Positions 25,144-34,548 of a stretch of DNA of 64,000 nt are shown here, in pieces. The translations under genes were made by a program, and so were the position numbers. Origin of the DNA: an uncultured Flavobacteriaceae bacterium (lineage in GTDB: Bacteria > Bacteroidota > Bacteroidia > Flavobacteriales > Flavobacteriaceae); the NCBI GenBank assembly GCA_947500435.1, contig CANMRV010000004.1, positions 496,001 to 560,000 on the forward strand, in the 5' to 3' direction. How positions within the stretch are numbered: the stretch's first letter is position 1; every line of letters starts with the position of its first letter. The notes beneath the pieces are model-generated. The model was not told the origin of the DNA and did no database searches. It worked only from the letters and a program-made list of their open reading frames with translations.

Positions 25144-26181
25144 ATGCAATCAGATATAGCTCGTGTTTCCAAAATATTAATGGAAGACATGTTTCAAATT
25201 AAAAAAGGGGAAACGGTAGCTATTACAGCAGATTCCGGATCTGATTCAGTTATTGTAGAAGCCCTATTCACAGCTACTCAAAATGCTGGTGGACTTCCCT
25301 TAACCTTATGGATACCAAAAGCAGAAAAAGATAGTCAAGCCGGAATGAAAGATTGGCCCCATCAAGCTATTACTGCTGCGCTTTGCACGGTCGATGTTTG
25401 GATAGAGGCAAATTCCAAAGTGCTATTGTACTCCAATATATGGGAGACAGCTATGAGTGAAAACAAAAAATTGCGGTATCTTATTATTGGAGAAAGTACG
25501 ATACCTTCTTTGGACAGAGTATTTACAGGATTTGACATTCAGTTGCTTAAAAAGCTCTTGAGTAAAGTAACTGAAATGGCTAAGGCTGCCAAGAAAGTAC
25601 GTATTACCAGTGAAAATGGCACAGATGTATCCTATGAAATTGATTTAAATCATGCTTTTGACTATGATGACGGGGATTTTTCAAAACCCAAATTCGGAAC
25701 AGCTCCAGGCTTCGTCAATATCGTGCCTAAATTAAATAGTATGAATGGTACCATTGTATTTGACCATTTACAGCATTCCGAAAAAGGAGACCAAGTGCAA
25801 TTCATAATGAAAGATGGCATGATTACCGATGTGGTAGGGGGGATTGAAGCCACCAATTTCAAAGGATATTTGGCCTCCTTCGATGATGAAAATATGTATA
25901 AGATTTCGCATAATATGTTGGGTTTTCATCCCAAAGTAAGAGCGTTAACAGGAGAGCTCGTGGAAGATGAACGTATTTGGGGAGGTGTAGATTTTGGATT
26001 CGGACATACAAGTGTTATGGACATGCCTCCTTATGGGCAAGATGCTAAATCACATTTTGATGGTGTGGTTATTAACACCAGTATCTTTCTTGATGAGCTA
26101 CAACTAACGGACAATGGTGAAGTTTGTAATAAAGAATTAAGACCTTTGGCAGATGCATTATTAAATGCCGTAGATGTCTGA
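25144..26181 (+). CDS. M29-aminopeptidase/NicX-like metalloenzyme
   Basis: 345 residues, cytoplasmic, of the superfamily that holds thermophilic aminopeptidases (M29) and NicX-type 2,5-dihydroxypyridine ring-opening dioxygenases. At the position of the M29 motif GEVFTAP this protein reads GFVNIVP, so the metal-binding Glu is absent. Instead it shows YKISHNMLGFHP (H256) and SHFDGV (H304, D306), which parallels the His...His-x-Asp iron site described for NicX. The enzyme is thus more likely a ring-cleaving or related metal enzyme than a peptidase. It lies between a TonB receptor and an NCS1 nucleobase-type permease, overlapping the latter by eight bases. The substrate is unknown. Confidence 0.7.
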   Translation: MQSDIARVSKILMEDMFQIKKGETVAITADSGSDSVIVEALFTATQNAGGLPLTLWIPKAEKDSQAGMKDWPHQAITAALCTVDVWIEANSKVLLYSNIWETAMSENKKLRYLIIGESTIPSLDRVFTGFDIQLLKKLLSKVTEMAKAAKKVRITSENGTDVSYEIDLNHAFDYDDGDFSKPKFGTAPGFVNIVPKLNSMNGTIVFDHLQHSEKGDQVQFIMKDGMITDVVGGIEATNFKGYLASFDDENMYKISHNMLGFHPKVRALTGELVEDERIWGGVDFGFGHTSVMDMPPYGQDAKSHFDGVVINTSIFLDELQLTDNGEVCNKELRPLADALLNAVDV

Positions 26182-27430
26182 AGAAGGTAATCAATATACC
26201 ACCACCAAAGTACAACCCAAAGATTTTACTTCTGGTTGGTTAATTGCCTTGTTAATTGCGGGTACCGGACTTACACTTCCCATTTTATTTCTTGGTTCTG
26301 AAATAGCTTTGGCAGTAGGGTTTAAAAATGCGCTATGGGCTTTTGGTATTTCCACAGTAGTGCTCACCCTTATGTGTATGGCAACTACTGTAATTGGCAA
26401 CCGTTCACGATTGTCAACCTACATGATAATGCATTTCAGTTTTGGTAGAAAAGGTGCCAAAATCATGAATTTTATCTTCGGGGTCACTTTATTGGGTTGG
26501 TTTTCGGTTGCTCTAGAATTATTGGCAGTTGCAGTCAAAGATACGGCCTTACAGACCCTTCGTATTAATTTGGTAGAATGGCCGATTATTATTGTTGTCG
26601 GCATGCTAATTATCACCACCACTATCTATGGAATAAAAAGTCTAGAACGCTTAGCAAACTATGCTGTTCCCATTTTAACTGTGTTTTTAGCTTATGTAGT
26701 ATATCAAGCACTTGAAGGCACATCATTTCAAGAGATTGTAGCTTTCGTTCCAGAAGCGCCAACAATGACCCTCTTTGAAGCTACTTCTATTTTAGTAGGT
26801 TCTTCTATATTGTTTCCTGTTCTCATGGCAGATTTCTCGAGGTTTATTTATAACGACAAACAAAGTTTAATTGCAGTTTTAGGTATCACTCTGGGTTTTC
26901 CGATAGCTTTACTATTTAGTGCGATTCCGTCCATTCAATCTGGTGAGGTAGATATCATTAAAGTAATGGAACGTTTAGATTTGGTTGTACCTGCATTTGT
27001 ACTTTTATTTGTATCCACATGGGTTGGGAATGCCTCTAACCTATACTCAACCACCTTAACCTTTTCAACGGTCAAAACCGGTTGGAACTTCAGGAAAATG
27101 GCTATTGTCTCTGGTGCGTTGGGTATCCTTGGAGCACTTTTGGGTTTCTCTGATTATTTGTTTGACTTCTTAAACTTTTTGGGCATTCTGGCACCCGCAA
27201 TTTCAGCTATATATGTTATCAATTTTTTCTGGGTTAGAAAACAGGACTATAATTTAAAGGAACTTTTAGACTGGGAGTATGAAGCGCTAATTGCTTGGTT
27301 CGTAAGTTCCGCAATTACCGTTTTTACCTATCTTGAGATTTTTCAATTGACCCACGCCTATTTTATAGATTCATTTTTACTTGGCGGACTTATTTATTTG
27401 ATACTTAAATGGAAAGTGATTTTTAAATAA
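26174..27430 (+). CDS. NCS1-family permease (cytosine/hydantoin/nucleobase-type)
   Basis: 418 residues, about 12 membrane helices, with the LeuT-fold layout of the NCS1 family: GWLIALLIAGTGLTLPILFLG for helix 1 and FSFGRKGAKIMNFIFGVTLLG around helices 3-4. Family members import cytosine, hydantoins, allantoin, uracil or pyridoxine with a cation. The start ATG lies inside the end of the NicX-like gene (eight-base overlap), so the two are coupled. Together with the TonB receptor this gives outer-membrane and inner-membrane uptake for an N-heterocyclic compound whose ring may be opened by the middle gene. That substrate proposal is inference. Confidence 0.9.
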   Translation: MSEEGNQYTTTKVQPKDFTSGWLIALLIAGTGLTLPILFLGSEIALAVGFKNALWAFGISTVVLTLMCMATTVIGNRSRLSTYMIMHFSFGRKGAKIMNFIFGVTLLGWFSVALELLAVAVKDTALQTLRINLVEWPIIIVVGMLIITTTIYGIKSLERLANYAVPILTVFLAYVVYQALEGTSFQEIVAFVPEAPTMTLFEATSILVGSSILFPVLMADFSRFIYNDKQSLIAVLGITLGFPIALLFSAIPSIQSGEVDIIKVMERLDLVVPAFVLLFVSTWVGNASNLYSTTLTFSTVKTGWNFRKMAIVSGALGILGALLGFSDYLFDFLNFLGILAPAISAIYVINFFWVRKQDYNLKELLDWEYEALIAWFVSSAITVFTYLEIFQLTHAYFIDSFLLGGLIYLILKWKVIFK

Positions 27431-27465
27431 TTCTCACTTCAATGGAGTTTTGTAAGCGGACATCC

Positions 27466-28599
27466 TTATTCTTTTTCAACAATCTTGTTGTAGTCTTTCA
27501 TGATTTTTAAGATTTTCTCCAAGGGAATCGCCATTATCTCATGACCATTTCTACCCTTCATATCTTTCGCTGCAAACAATGAATTTAATATAGCTTCTTC
27601 TGTGGCTTCGATGGTGGCAAGGAAAAGAGGTGTCATTGCTCCATTTTTCAAAACCTTTTTTTGTTCGAATATGGACTTGTTTTGATATGAGATTCTATTT
27701 TCTTCAGCTGTGGAAACTGCAATTACATACTCGCCACTACCGTTAGATGCAACACCACCTGTTTTCGCTAGACCCATGATGGCCCTTTTGGCAAGTCGTT
27801 CTAAGTTTCTTGCATCCAAGGGTGCGTCGGTCATTACAACTATCATACACGAGCCGTCGACATCATAGGTATATTGTCTTGGGTAATTATCAAGTTCTTT
27901 AGCTATGGGTACACCATTTAGCTCGAAAACACCTCCAAAGTTCGTTTGAACCAAAACACCTACTGTATATCCTCCAAAAGATTTGGGCACGACCCGTGAG
28001 GCTGTTCCAATTCCTCCTTTGTATTGAAAGCATATGGTTCCGGTTCCCGCGCCTACATTTCCTTCTTCGATTACTCCTCCCTTTGCGTTTTTAATTGCGC
28101 TTAACACGTGATCTTCTTTTACATGCCTTCCTCGTATATCATTCAGCCAACCGTCATTTGTTTCCCCGACTACGGAATTTACGGACCGGACTTCTAAATT
28201 TTCCTTCTGATCTAAAGTGTAGCTGATTAGGGCGTCCGAAGCCACGGGCACACTTAAGGTGTTGGTGAGAATGATTGGGGTTTCGATATTTCCTAATTCC
28301 TTTACTTGGCTATACCCAGCCAGTTTACCGAAGCCATTACCTAAATAGATGGAGGAAGGAACCTTTGATTGAAAAATATTGCCAGAATGTGGTAAGATGG
28401 CAGTAACACCAGTTCTGATGCTATCTCCCACTATTAAAGTTGTATGTCCCACTTTAACCCCTTCAACATCAGTAATGGAATTGTTTATTCCAGTTTCTAA
28501 AATTCCGATTTCAATTCCATAATCCCGTACTCTCTTGTTTTGGGCAACCAAGCAGAATTGAACGCTAAAAAGGATAAGAAGTAAAAGCTGATTTTTCAT
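27466..28599 (-). CDS. P1-family (DmpA/BapA-type) aminopeptidase, exported
   Basis: 377 residues with a signal peptide (1-19, LVA-QNK). The Ntn-hydrolase-like fold self-cleaves to two chains. The expected cleavage site G249-S250 is seen in YDVDGSCMIVVMTDAPL, and the supporting residues N220 (LVQTN), S288 and E290 (ASNGSGEYVIA) occur at the same numbers as I recall for DmpA, so the enzyme should be active. DmpA-type enzymes release N-terminal L or D residues or amides, and relatives act on beta-peptides. Secretion to the periplasm fits degradation of peptides or amides. It is convergent with the NCS1 permease with a 35-base gap. Confidence 0.93.
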   Translation of the reverse strand: MKNQLLLLILFSVQFCLVAQNKRVRDYGIEIGILETGINNSITDVEGVKVGHTTLIVGDSIRTGVTAILPHSGNIFQSKVPSSIYLGNGFGKLAGYSQVKELGNIETPIILTNTLSVPVASDALISYTLDQKENLEVRSVNSVVGETNDGWLNDIRGRHVKEDHVLSAIKNAKGGVIEEGNVGAGTGTICFQYKGGIGTASRVVPKSFGGYTVGVLVQTNFGGVFELNGVPIAKELDNYPRQYTYDVDGSCMIVVMTDAPLDARNLERLAKRAIMGLAKTGGVASNGSGEYVIAVSTAEENRISYQNKSIFEQKKVLKNGAMTPLFLATIEATEEAILNSLFAAKDMKGRNGHEIMAIPLEKILKIMKDYNKIVEKE

Positions 28600-28764
28600 A
28601 AAACAACAGGTATTGGAATTTTTGCCGGGCTATTTTGTTAATAAAATGTCAAAATGTCATTAAAAGATAGCGGTTTTATGTCAGAACGACATGAAATTAG
28701 TGTTGGTATGTATTTTGACTTTAGGTAATTGATTAAAAAAATAAACTATTTAAAAATACATATT

Positions 28765-29190
28765 ATGAGCGTAGTAAAAAGAAATAATTCGGTCTTTCCA
28801 GCATTAATGAATGAACTGTTCAAACCAGATTGGTTCGGCGGATTGGAGTCTGCAACAACTTATTTGCCTGCAGTGAACATTAAAGATAACGAGGCTAATT
28901 TCGAATTGGAATTATCAGTTCCAGGAAGGAAGAAAGAAGATTTCAATATTGAAATCGACAAAGATGTTTTAACGGTTTCATCTGAAGTTAGGACCGATGA
29001 AGAAAAGAAAGGGGAAAACTACACAAGAAAAGAATTCACATTCAGCTCTTTCAAAAGGTCTTTCACTTTACCAGAAACGGTTGACTCTGAAAAAATTGAA
29101 GCGCATTATGAAAATGGGATTTTGAGTTTTGTACTTCCAAAGAAGGCGGAAGCATTACCAAAACCCAAAAGATTGATTGAGTTGTCATAA
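28765..29190 (+). CDS. small heat-shock protein (Hsp20/alpha-crystallin)
   Basis: Cytoplasmic ATP-independent chaperone that holds unfolding proteins. The frame opens at a TTG (28729), but the ATG at 28765 starts the native N-terminus; the product is 141 residues. The alpha-crystallin domain is about residues 33-126 with LELSVPGRKKEDF and the closing NGILSFVLPK; the C-terminal IxL-type tail (LIELS) can dock on partner subunits. An inverted repeat ATGTC-AGAAC-GACAT lies about 80 bases upstream and could be a heat-shock operator. A terminator follows at 29261. Confidence 0.95.
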   Translation: MSVVKRNNSVFPALMNELFKPDWFGGLESATTYLPAVNIKDNEANFELELSVPGRKKEDFNIEIDKDVLTVSSEVRTDEEKKGENYTRKEFTFSSFKRSFTLPETVDSEKIEAHYENGILSFVLPKKAEALPKPKRLIELS

Positions 29191-29260
29191 GAATTTAAAA
29201 GAATTGTGAGCAGTCCGTTTCTTCGGACTTTCATGATGGTTGGTTTAGTTGGTTAGTTGG

Positions 29261-29300
29261 GAAGCGTCTCTATTGCAAAATGGGGGCGCTTTCTTTATTC
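29261..29300 (+). terminator. terminator after hsp20
   Basis: AAGCGTC (29262-29268) pairs with GGCGCTT (29285-29291), followed by TCTTTATT. A second, smaller hairpin, AGTCCG / CGGACT, is just upstream (29212-29229). The element overlaps the last codons of the convergent M20 gene. Confidence 0.65.
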
Positions 29301-30866
29301 TATGGGTTCGTCTAAAATGGCCAAGCAAGTAATAATACCTTCTAAAAAATTTCCTATCCTCAAATTTTCATTGGGACTATGGATGTTGTTATCAGGGTTC
29401 GGTATGCGAATAGAAACCGCTGGTATGCCAAGCGTAGTTATAAAAGGAGCAATAGGTTGTGAGCCGCCGGTTGTGCGCATCTTGATATAATTCTCGCCAA
29501 ATACTTTTTGCATTGCTTTTTCCAAATGCTTTCCGATTGGCGAATCCATGTCAGTGCGAAAGGGTTTGGAGCCTAATCGATATTTGAAAGCTGCTAATTT
29601 CGAATGGGTTTTGCGTTCCTCTTCCGATGGAATGGAATCTACCAAATTATAGCCTTGGTCTTTGATGTGTTGTTTTAGCGACTGCATCAATTTTTCGCCA
29701 TCCGATTCGGGTACAAGACGCATATCTATTTCGGTAATCACTTCTGAGGGAATGATGGTTCTTACCTCGTCGCCAATCCAAGCAGCATTAAGTCCTCTAA
29801 TGTTTAATGATGGGTATTGCAGTGCTTCTTGATACGTTTCGCCTACGTCGTCTTGGCGAGCAATTCCTAAACGTTGTTTTATGCTATCTAAATTCTCAGG
29901 AACGTTATTGAGTTGCATCTTTTCTTTTTCCGACAAATCGATGCCTTCATAAAAACCTTTAAGCGTAACCCTTCCATTTTCATCTTTCAGACTACTTAAT
30001 AATCTTGCTGTCTCGAAGACGGGATTTGGGGCAAAATTGCCATATTGACCACTATGTAGTGGGTATCTAGGTCCAAAAACCTTTAAAGTCGCTGTAGCGA
30101 TGCCTCTAGCGCCAAATGTGAGTGTTGGTAGATTTGAGAGGTGTCTTGTGCCATCCATGATGAAAAGCATATTGGCATTCAGTAGTTGTCTGTTTTCAAG
30201 CACGGCTTTTGGAAGGGAAGGGGAACCCATCTCTTCCTGAAAATCCATAATCACTTTTATGTTGAAAGCCGGGTTTATTTTTTTGTCCTGCAAAATTTGC
30301 AAAGCGGAAATCAAAGACATCGCAGGTCCTTTTGAATCGGAAGCTGATCTTGCAAAAATCCGCCAATCCGGATTATACTCTTTTTGTAATAGTTGGGAAT
30401 CAATTATCTTCCAACTACCATTATCATCTTTTTCTTTCAAAACGGGTAGGAATGGATTTTGTTGATTCCATTTTGTGGAGTCCACTGGCTGACCATCAAT
30501 TTGTAAATAGAACAAAATCGTTTTCAAATTTTTGTTCACTTTTTTTTCGGCAAAGAGTAGGGGAGCGCCTTCCGATTTTATAACCTGCGTTTTGAATTTT
30601 AAATCTAAAAAAACCGAGTCGCACCATCTAAGATTTTGTTCGATTTCATTTTCAAAATGACCATCGTTTTCTAATTTCAAAAAGGACATTAAATCAAAAA
30701 TAGCAGTTGGAATTTTTTCTTCTGCAGCAGCATTGATTTTTTTTGAGGATAATTTTTGCGCGGAGGAAAATTGTAAAAAAAATAGACTAAAGATAATTGC
30801 ACAAAACGGAACAGATTTTTCGAGTGAAAAATTGCTATGCCGTGATGATTTCGCTGAAATTCTCAT
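29295..30866 (-). CDS. exported M20-family metallohydrolase, metal His replaced by Gln
   Basis: 523 residues with a signal peptide (hydrophobic 19-36, FSS-AQK). Architecture follows M20 peptidases: an N-terminal catalytic domain, a dimerisation insert (about 235-370) and a C-terminal return. The usual first motif GHYDVQPVD reads LQIDGQPVD here, so the zinc-binding His is Q122 while the Asp (D124) is kept. The second motif (SASDSKGP), the EE pair (DFQEEMGSPS), MDGT and the late His (NNIHSPNENLRI) are intact. It may hold one metal, or a subfamily-specific site. Substrate unknown; periplasmic dipeptidase or N-acyl amino acid hydrolase is likely. It is flanked by uvrB downstream of a different orientation block. 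Confidence 0.85.
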   Translation of the reverse strand: MRISAKSSRHSNFSLEKSVPFCAIIFSLFFLQFSSAQKLSSKKINAAAEEKIPTAIFDLMSFLKLENDGHFENEIEQNLRWCDSVFLDLKFKTQVIKSEGAPLLFAEKKVNKNLKTILFYLQIDGQPVDSTKWNQQNPFLPVLKEKDDNGSWKIIDSQLLQKEYNPDWRIFARSASDSKGPAMSLISALQILQDKKINPAFNIKVIMDFQEEMGSPSLPKAVLENRQLLNANMLFIMDGTRHLSNLPTLTFGARGIATATLKVFGPRYPLHSGQYGNFAPNPVFETARLLSSLKDENGRVTLKGFYEGIDLSEKEKMQLNNVPENLDSIKQRLGIARQDDVGETYQEALQYPSLNIRGLNAAWIGDEVRTIIPSEVITEIDMRLVPESDGEKLMQSLKQHIKDQGYNLVDSIPSEEERKTHSKLAAFKYRLGSKPFRTDMDSPIGKHLEKAMQKVFGENYIKMRTTGGSQPIAPFITTLGIPAVSIRIPNPDNNIHSPNENLRIGNFLEGIITCLAILDEPIE

Positions 30867-31006
30867 TAATTTATGATTTTAGACATGTCTAAAAATTCAA
30901 TTTAAATAATTTAAAACCAGTTATATAAATCACTTTATTTGAAATTTTACTGGAGGTTTCTATTAAAATGAAGAATTTATAGAAATTTACACTTTTTTTT
31001 GTAAAA

Positions 31007-32995
31007 TCACTCCTTTTCTTGCAACATTTTTATTTCATCACGAAGCTTTGCAGCTTGCATAAAATCTAATTCCTTAGCCGCTTTTTCCATAGATTTTCTT
31101 TTCTCCCGTATCATTTTTTCGATTTGTTCTTTGGTCAAATAGTCCATGTCAGGTTCTGCTGCACGCATCTCCTCTTTCTCAAAATGATAGGTAGAGACAG
31201 AGTTTTTTGCCAGGGCACTATCTAAACTTTTATTGAGCGCTTTTGGGGTAATATTATGTTCTGTGTTATAGGCAATTTGTTTCTCTCTTCGGTAAGTTGT
31301 TTCGTCTATTGTTTTTTGCATACTAGCCGTAATTTTGTCGGCGTACATGATTGCTTTTCCATTCAAATGCCGAGCTGCTCTTCCTACAGTTTGAGTCAAG
31401 GAACGGTTGCTTCTTAAGAAACCTTCTTTGTCCGCATCTAGAATTGCGACCAAAGAAACTTCGGGTAAATCGAGTCCTTCTCTTAATAAATTCACCCCGA
31501 TCAAAACATCAAAAATACCTTTTCGAAGATCTTGCATTATCTCAACACGTTCCAAAGTATCAACATCACTATGAATATATCTGCACCGGATATTTATACG
31601 AGCAAGGTATTTTGCCAACTCTTCTGCCATACGTTTTGTTAGTGTGGTAACTAATGTTCTTTCGTCTTTTTCAACACGTTGTTGAATTTCTTCTACCAAA
31701 TCATCAATCTGATTTAAACTCGGACGGACATCTATAATAGGGTCTAAAAGTCCTGTTGGACGAATGATTTGCTCTGCAAATATGCCTTCACTTAGTTTCA
31801 TTTCATAATCTGCGGGAGTTGCACTTACATAAATAACTTGATTTTGTAGTGCTTCAAATTCTTCAAATTTTAGTGGTCTATTGTCCATTGCCGCTGGTAA
31901 TCGGAAACCGTAATCTACCAAATTGACTTTACGAGATCTATCGCCACCGTACATGGCATGTACTTGCGGAATGGTTACATGACTTTCATCAATCACCATT
32001 AAATAGTCATCAGGAAAATAGTCTAGAAGACAGAAAGGTCGCGTGCCTGGTTCTCTTCCATCTAGGTATCTTGAATAATTTTCAATACCAGAGCAGTAGC
32101 CCAATTCCCGTATCATCTCCAAATCGAAATTGGTTCGCTCTTCCAAACGTTTAGCTTCTAGGGGTTTGGCAATATCCTTGAAATAATCAATCTGTTTTAC
32201 CAAATCTTCCTGAATGCTGTGAATAGCATTTTGAAGAATATCAGGGGAAGTAACAAACATATTTGCTGGATATATATTCAAATTTTCATAAACCTCTATG
32301 ACATTATTATTAAAGGGGTCGAAAGCTTCTATTTCTTCTACTTCATCCCCAAAAAAATGAATTCTATAGGCGTTATCAGCGTAACTTGGGAATACATCTA
32401 CTACATCTCCCTTTACCCTAAAATTCCCATTTCGAAAATCTGCGGTAGTTCTTGAATACAGACTTTGTACCAATTGATGTAAAAACTCGGTACGCGCTAT
32501 GACTTGGTCTTTTTTGATGTTGATAACATTCTTCTGAAACTCCACGGGATTCCCAATACCATATAAACAAGATACTGACGCAATAACAATCACGTCTCTT
32601 CTGCCTGAGAGTAGGGAGGAAGTAGTACTTAAGCGGAGTTTCTCAATATCTTCATTAATGGAAAGGTCTTTCTCGATATAAAGTCCGGAAGTAGGAATAA
32701 AAGCTTCTGGCTGGTAGTAGTCATAGTAGGAAACAAAATACTCCACAGCATTCTCTGGAAAAAACTGCTTGAACTCCGAATATAATTGAGCCGCTAAAGT
32801 CTTGTTATGCGCTAAAATCAAAGTAGGTCGTTGGACCTCTTCGATTACGTTTGCCACGGTAAATGTTTTTCCTGAGCCGGTAACACCCAAAAGGGTTTGG
32901 TACTTCTCTTTACCTTCCATACCATCAACTAATTGCTTGATGGCTTGGGGTTGATCTCCCGTCGGTTTGAACTCTGATACTACCTTAAACTTCAT
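31007..32995 (-). CDS. uvrB: UvrABC excinuclease subunit B
   Basis: Nucleotide-excision repair helicase-like damage verifier. Full length at 662 residues. Visible: Walker A GVTGSGKT (residues 37-44), the damage-probing beta-hairpin (YFVSYYDYYQPEAFIP), DESHVTIPQ (Walker B), helicase motifs IGVNLLREGLDLPEVSLVAI and QTVGRAARH, and the C-terminal UVR domain (about 620-660) that binds UvrC. The ATG at 32995 is the natural start. It is downstream of the six-gene secreted-protein array with an 88-base gap that holds a weak AT-rich hairpin (33002-33025), so it may have its own promoter. UvrA and UvrC are not in the window. Confidence 0.98.
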   Translation of the reverse strand: MKFKVVSEFKPTGDQPQAIKQLVDGMEGKEKYQTLLGVTGSGKTFTVANVIEEVQRPTLILAHNKTLAAQLYSEFKQFFPENAVEYFVSYYDYYQPEAFIPTSGLYIEKDLSINEDIEKLRLSTTSSLLSGRRDVIVIASVSCLYGIGNPVEFQKNVINIKKDQVIARTEFLHQLVQSLYSRTTADFRNGNFRVKGDVVDVFPSYADNAYRIHFFGDEVEEIEAFDPFNNNVIEVYENLNIYPANMFVTSPDILQNAIHSIQEDLVKQIDYFKDIAKPLEAKRLEERTNFDLEMIRELGYCSGIENYSRYLDGREPGTRPFCLLDYFPDDYLMVIDESHVTIPQVHAMYGGDRSRKVNLVDYGFRLPAAMDNRPLKFEEFEALQNQVIYVSATPADYEMKLSEGIFAEQIIRPTGLLDPIIDVRPSLNQIDDLVEEIQQRVEKDERTLVTTLTKRMAEELAKYLARINIRCRYIHSDVDTLERVEIMQDLRKGIFDVLIGVNLLREGLDLPEVSLVAILDADKEGFLRSNRSLTQTVGRAARHLNGKAIMYADKITASMQKTIDETTYRREKQIAYNTEHNITPKALNKSLDSALAKNSVSTYHFEKEEMRAAEPDMDYLTKEQIEKMIREKRKSMEKAAKELDFMQAAKLRDEIKMLQEKE

Positions 32996-33083
32996 CCTCT
33001 AAAAATACGAAAGCAGAAGTATTTTAACTACGAAGTATTTAGAATTTCCGAAGAATTCAAGTCTTGAAGCTTAACGCAATGAA

Positions 33084-34538
33084 TTAGCGTTTCAATGTAA
33101 AATGCCCTATCATTTTTTGCTGATTGGTTGAAATGACCTTGAACCAATAATCAGATGATGGTAGTGGTTTGCCTTTAAAATTACCACTCCATCCTCTCGA
33201 TTCTGGGTCTAGTTCTAGCAAAAAGTTTCCATAGCGATCAAAAATTGAAATATTTCCTTTTAAAACTTCAAACACGTCAGTGATTTCAGGGGGAGGGATA
33301 AACTGCCAAAAATCGTTGATACCATCACCGTTTGGAGTGAAGAAATTTGGAAAATCTTCGGGCTTCAATCCTCTTTCTATTAATCTGGAAACTATACCAC
33401 ATCCGTTTTTATCTCTCACAAAGATTGTATGTGGCCCCTCAGGGACATTTACAAAAACTGGGTCATCTTGATAAACGCCCTCGGAATCATCAAGTGCATA
33501 TTCGTATTCTCCTAAACCGATTGCATTTATGGTTACTTCCTTACCTGCAGTTAGTTTTCGTATATCTACTGATTCAATAGTAGCCACTTCTGAAGCAACA
33601 ACATTGAAATTATTGGCGCTTACACATTCCAAATTAACCCCAGATTTAGTGATTATGTTATAGGATTCAAGGACGTAATTACCAACCTCATTAATTTGAT
33701 GATTTCGGTCTTGCGAAAGTAGGGTTTCGGTATTTCCTTCAATACGATACCAACGGAAACCATCGGCTTGACCCAGTGGAGAAACCATAATTGGACCGCT
33801 TTCTAAGCATTTGGTATATCTATTTGGGAGCTCTATTTCGGGCCTAAATGAAGTTACTTCACCCGTTATACTGTCTGTTACCTCACAGGGATCGTCAACC
33901 TCTCCGGTAAAAAAGCTTTCTTCGGTACAAGGAGCCATACTACCATTTTCATTTTCAGGGCGTACCGTAACATAAATGCGCAAATCTTGAGGTAGGTTAA
34001 CCGGTGGATCATATGATAGTACATTACCCACGTTCATCTCATTTAAAATATCAGTACCACCTTCTGAGGTGCCGATGGAGACTACGTAACTGGTAGCTGT
34101 TGGGGCGTATGCCCATATAATGTCAGTCACCGCGGTAACATTAGTTGCATCGTTATCAGGTGCAATCAAAATAGTGCAGGGTGGTGGCGTAGTAACATCC
34201 ATGGTATTAAAAACAATACCTCCGCATGATACTGGCTGAGCAGTGGCATCGATAATACTAAGTGTAGCAAAGATTCGGGTATTTTCAGGCAGGCCTACAG
34301 GTGCCTTAAACGAGTTTATTATACCTGTGGGTTCACGATTGAGAAGTTCCGTTCCGCCTGGAGTAGTTCCTAAGGAAAGTAGATATCCGTTGATACCTGT
34401 TACGGCTGTCCATGTAATGGTTGCATCTACCGGAATCTCCGTTTCACCATCCGCGGGGTAGGTTATCACAGGACATTGTTGTCCAAAGGCATTAGAGCCT
34501 ATAGATACAATAATTACAAAAAGTAATTTCCTTAACAT
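33084..34538 (-). CDS. T9SS type B cargo protein, two Fn3-like repeats (array gene 6)
   Basis: 484 residues. Signal peptide 1-19 (AFG-QQ). Two fibronectin-III-like repeats (about 20-112 and 117-213) follow the pattern CPxxxxPxxGExxxPVDxxI, then SLGTTPGGTEL. Next comes a cysteine-bearing Ig-like part (about 215-310) and a module ending VRDKNGCGIVSR. The last 86 residues are the T9SS type B (gliding-motility-associated) domain from FFTPNGDGINDFW at residue 399 to the terminal GHFTLKR. It is most similar to the neighbour 34549-36000. It is last of six tandem genes; the gap to the preceding gene is ten bases, so one transcript is likely. Function: secreted surface protein; ligand unknown. Confidence 0.93.
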   Translation of the reverse strand: MLRKLLFVIIVSIGSNAFGQQCPVITYPADGETEIPVDATITWTAVTGINGYLLSLGTTPGGTELLNREPTGIINSFKAPVGLPENTRIFATLSIIDATAQPVSCGGIVFNTMDVTTPPPCTILIAPDNDATNVTAVTDIIWAYAPTATSYVVSIGTSEGGTDILNEMNVGNVLSYDPPVNLPQDLRIYVTVRPENENGSMAPCTEESFFTGEVDDPCEVTDSITGEVTSFRPEIELPNRYTKCLESGPIMVSPLGQADGFRWYRIEGNTETLLSQDRNHQINEVGNYVLESYNIITKSGVNLECVSANNFNVVASEVATIESVDIRKLTAGKEVTINAIGLGEYEYALDDSEGVYQDDPVFVNVPEGPHTIFVRDKNGCGIVSRLIERGLKPEDFPNFFTPNGDGINDFWQFIPPPEITDVFEVLKGNISIFDRYGNFLLELDPESRGWSGNFKGKPLPSSDYWFKVISTNQQKMIGHFTLKR

Positions 34539-34548
34539 AAACAGACTT

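Noticed and set aside
33002..33025. Terminator between the cargo array and uvrB
   Set aside because: A seven-base AT-rich stem (AAAATAC/GTATTTT) with a long loop is too weak to call.
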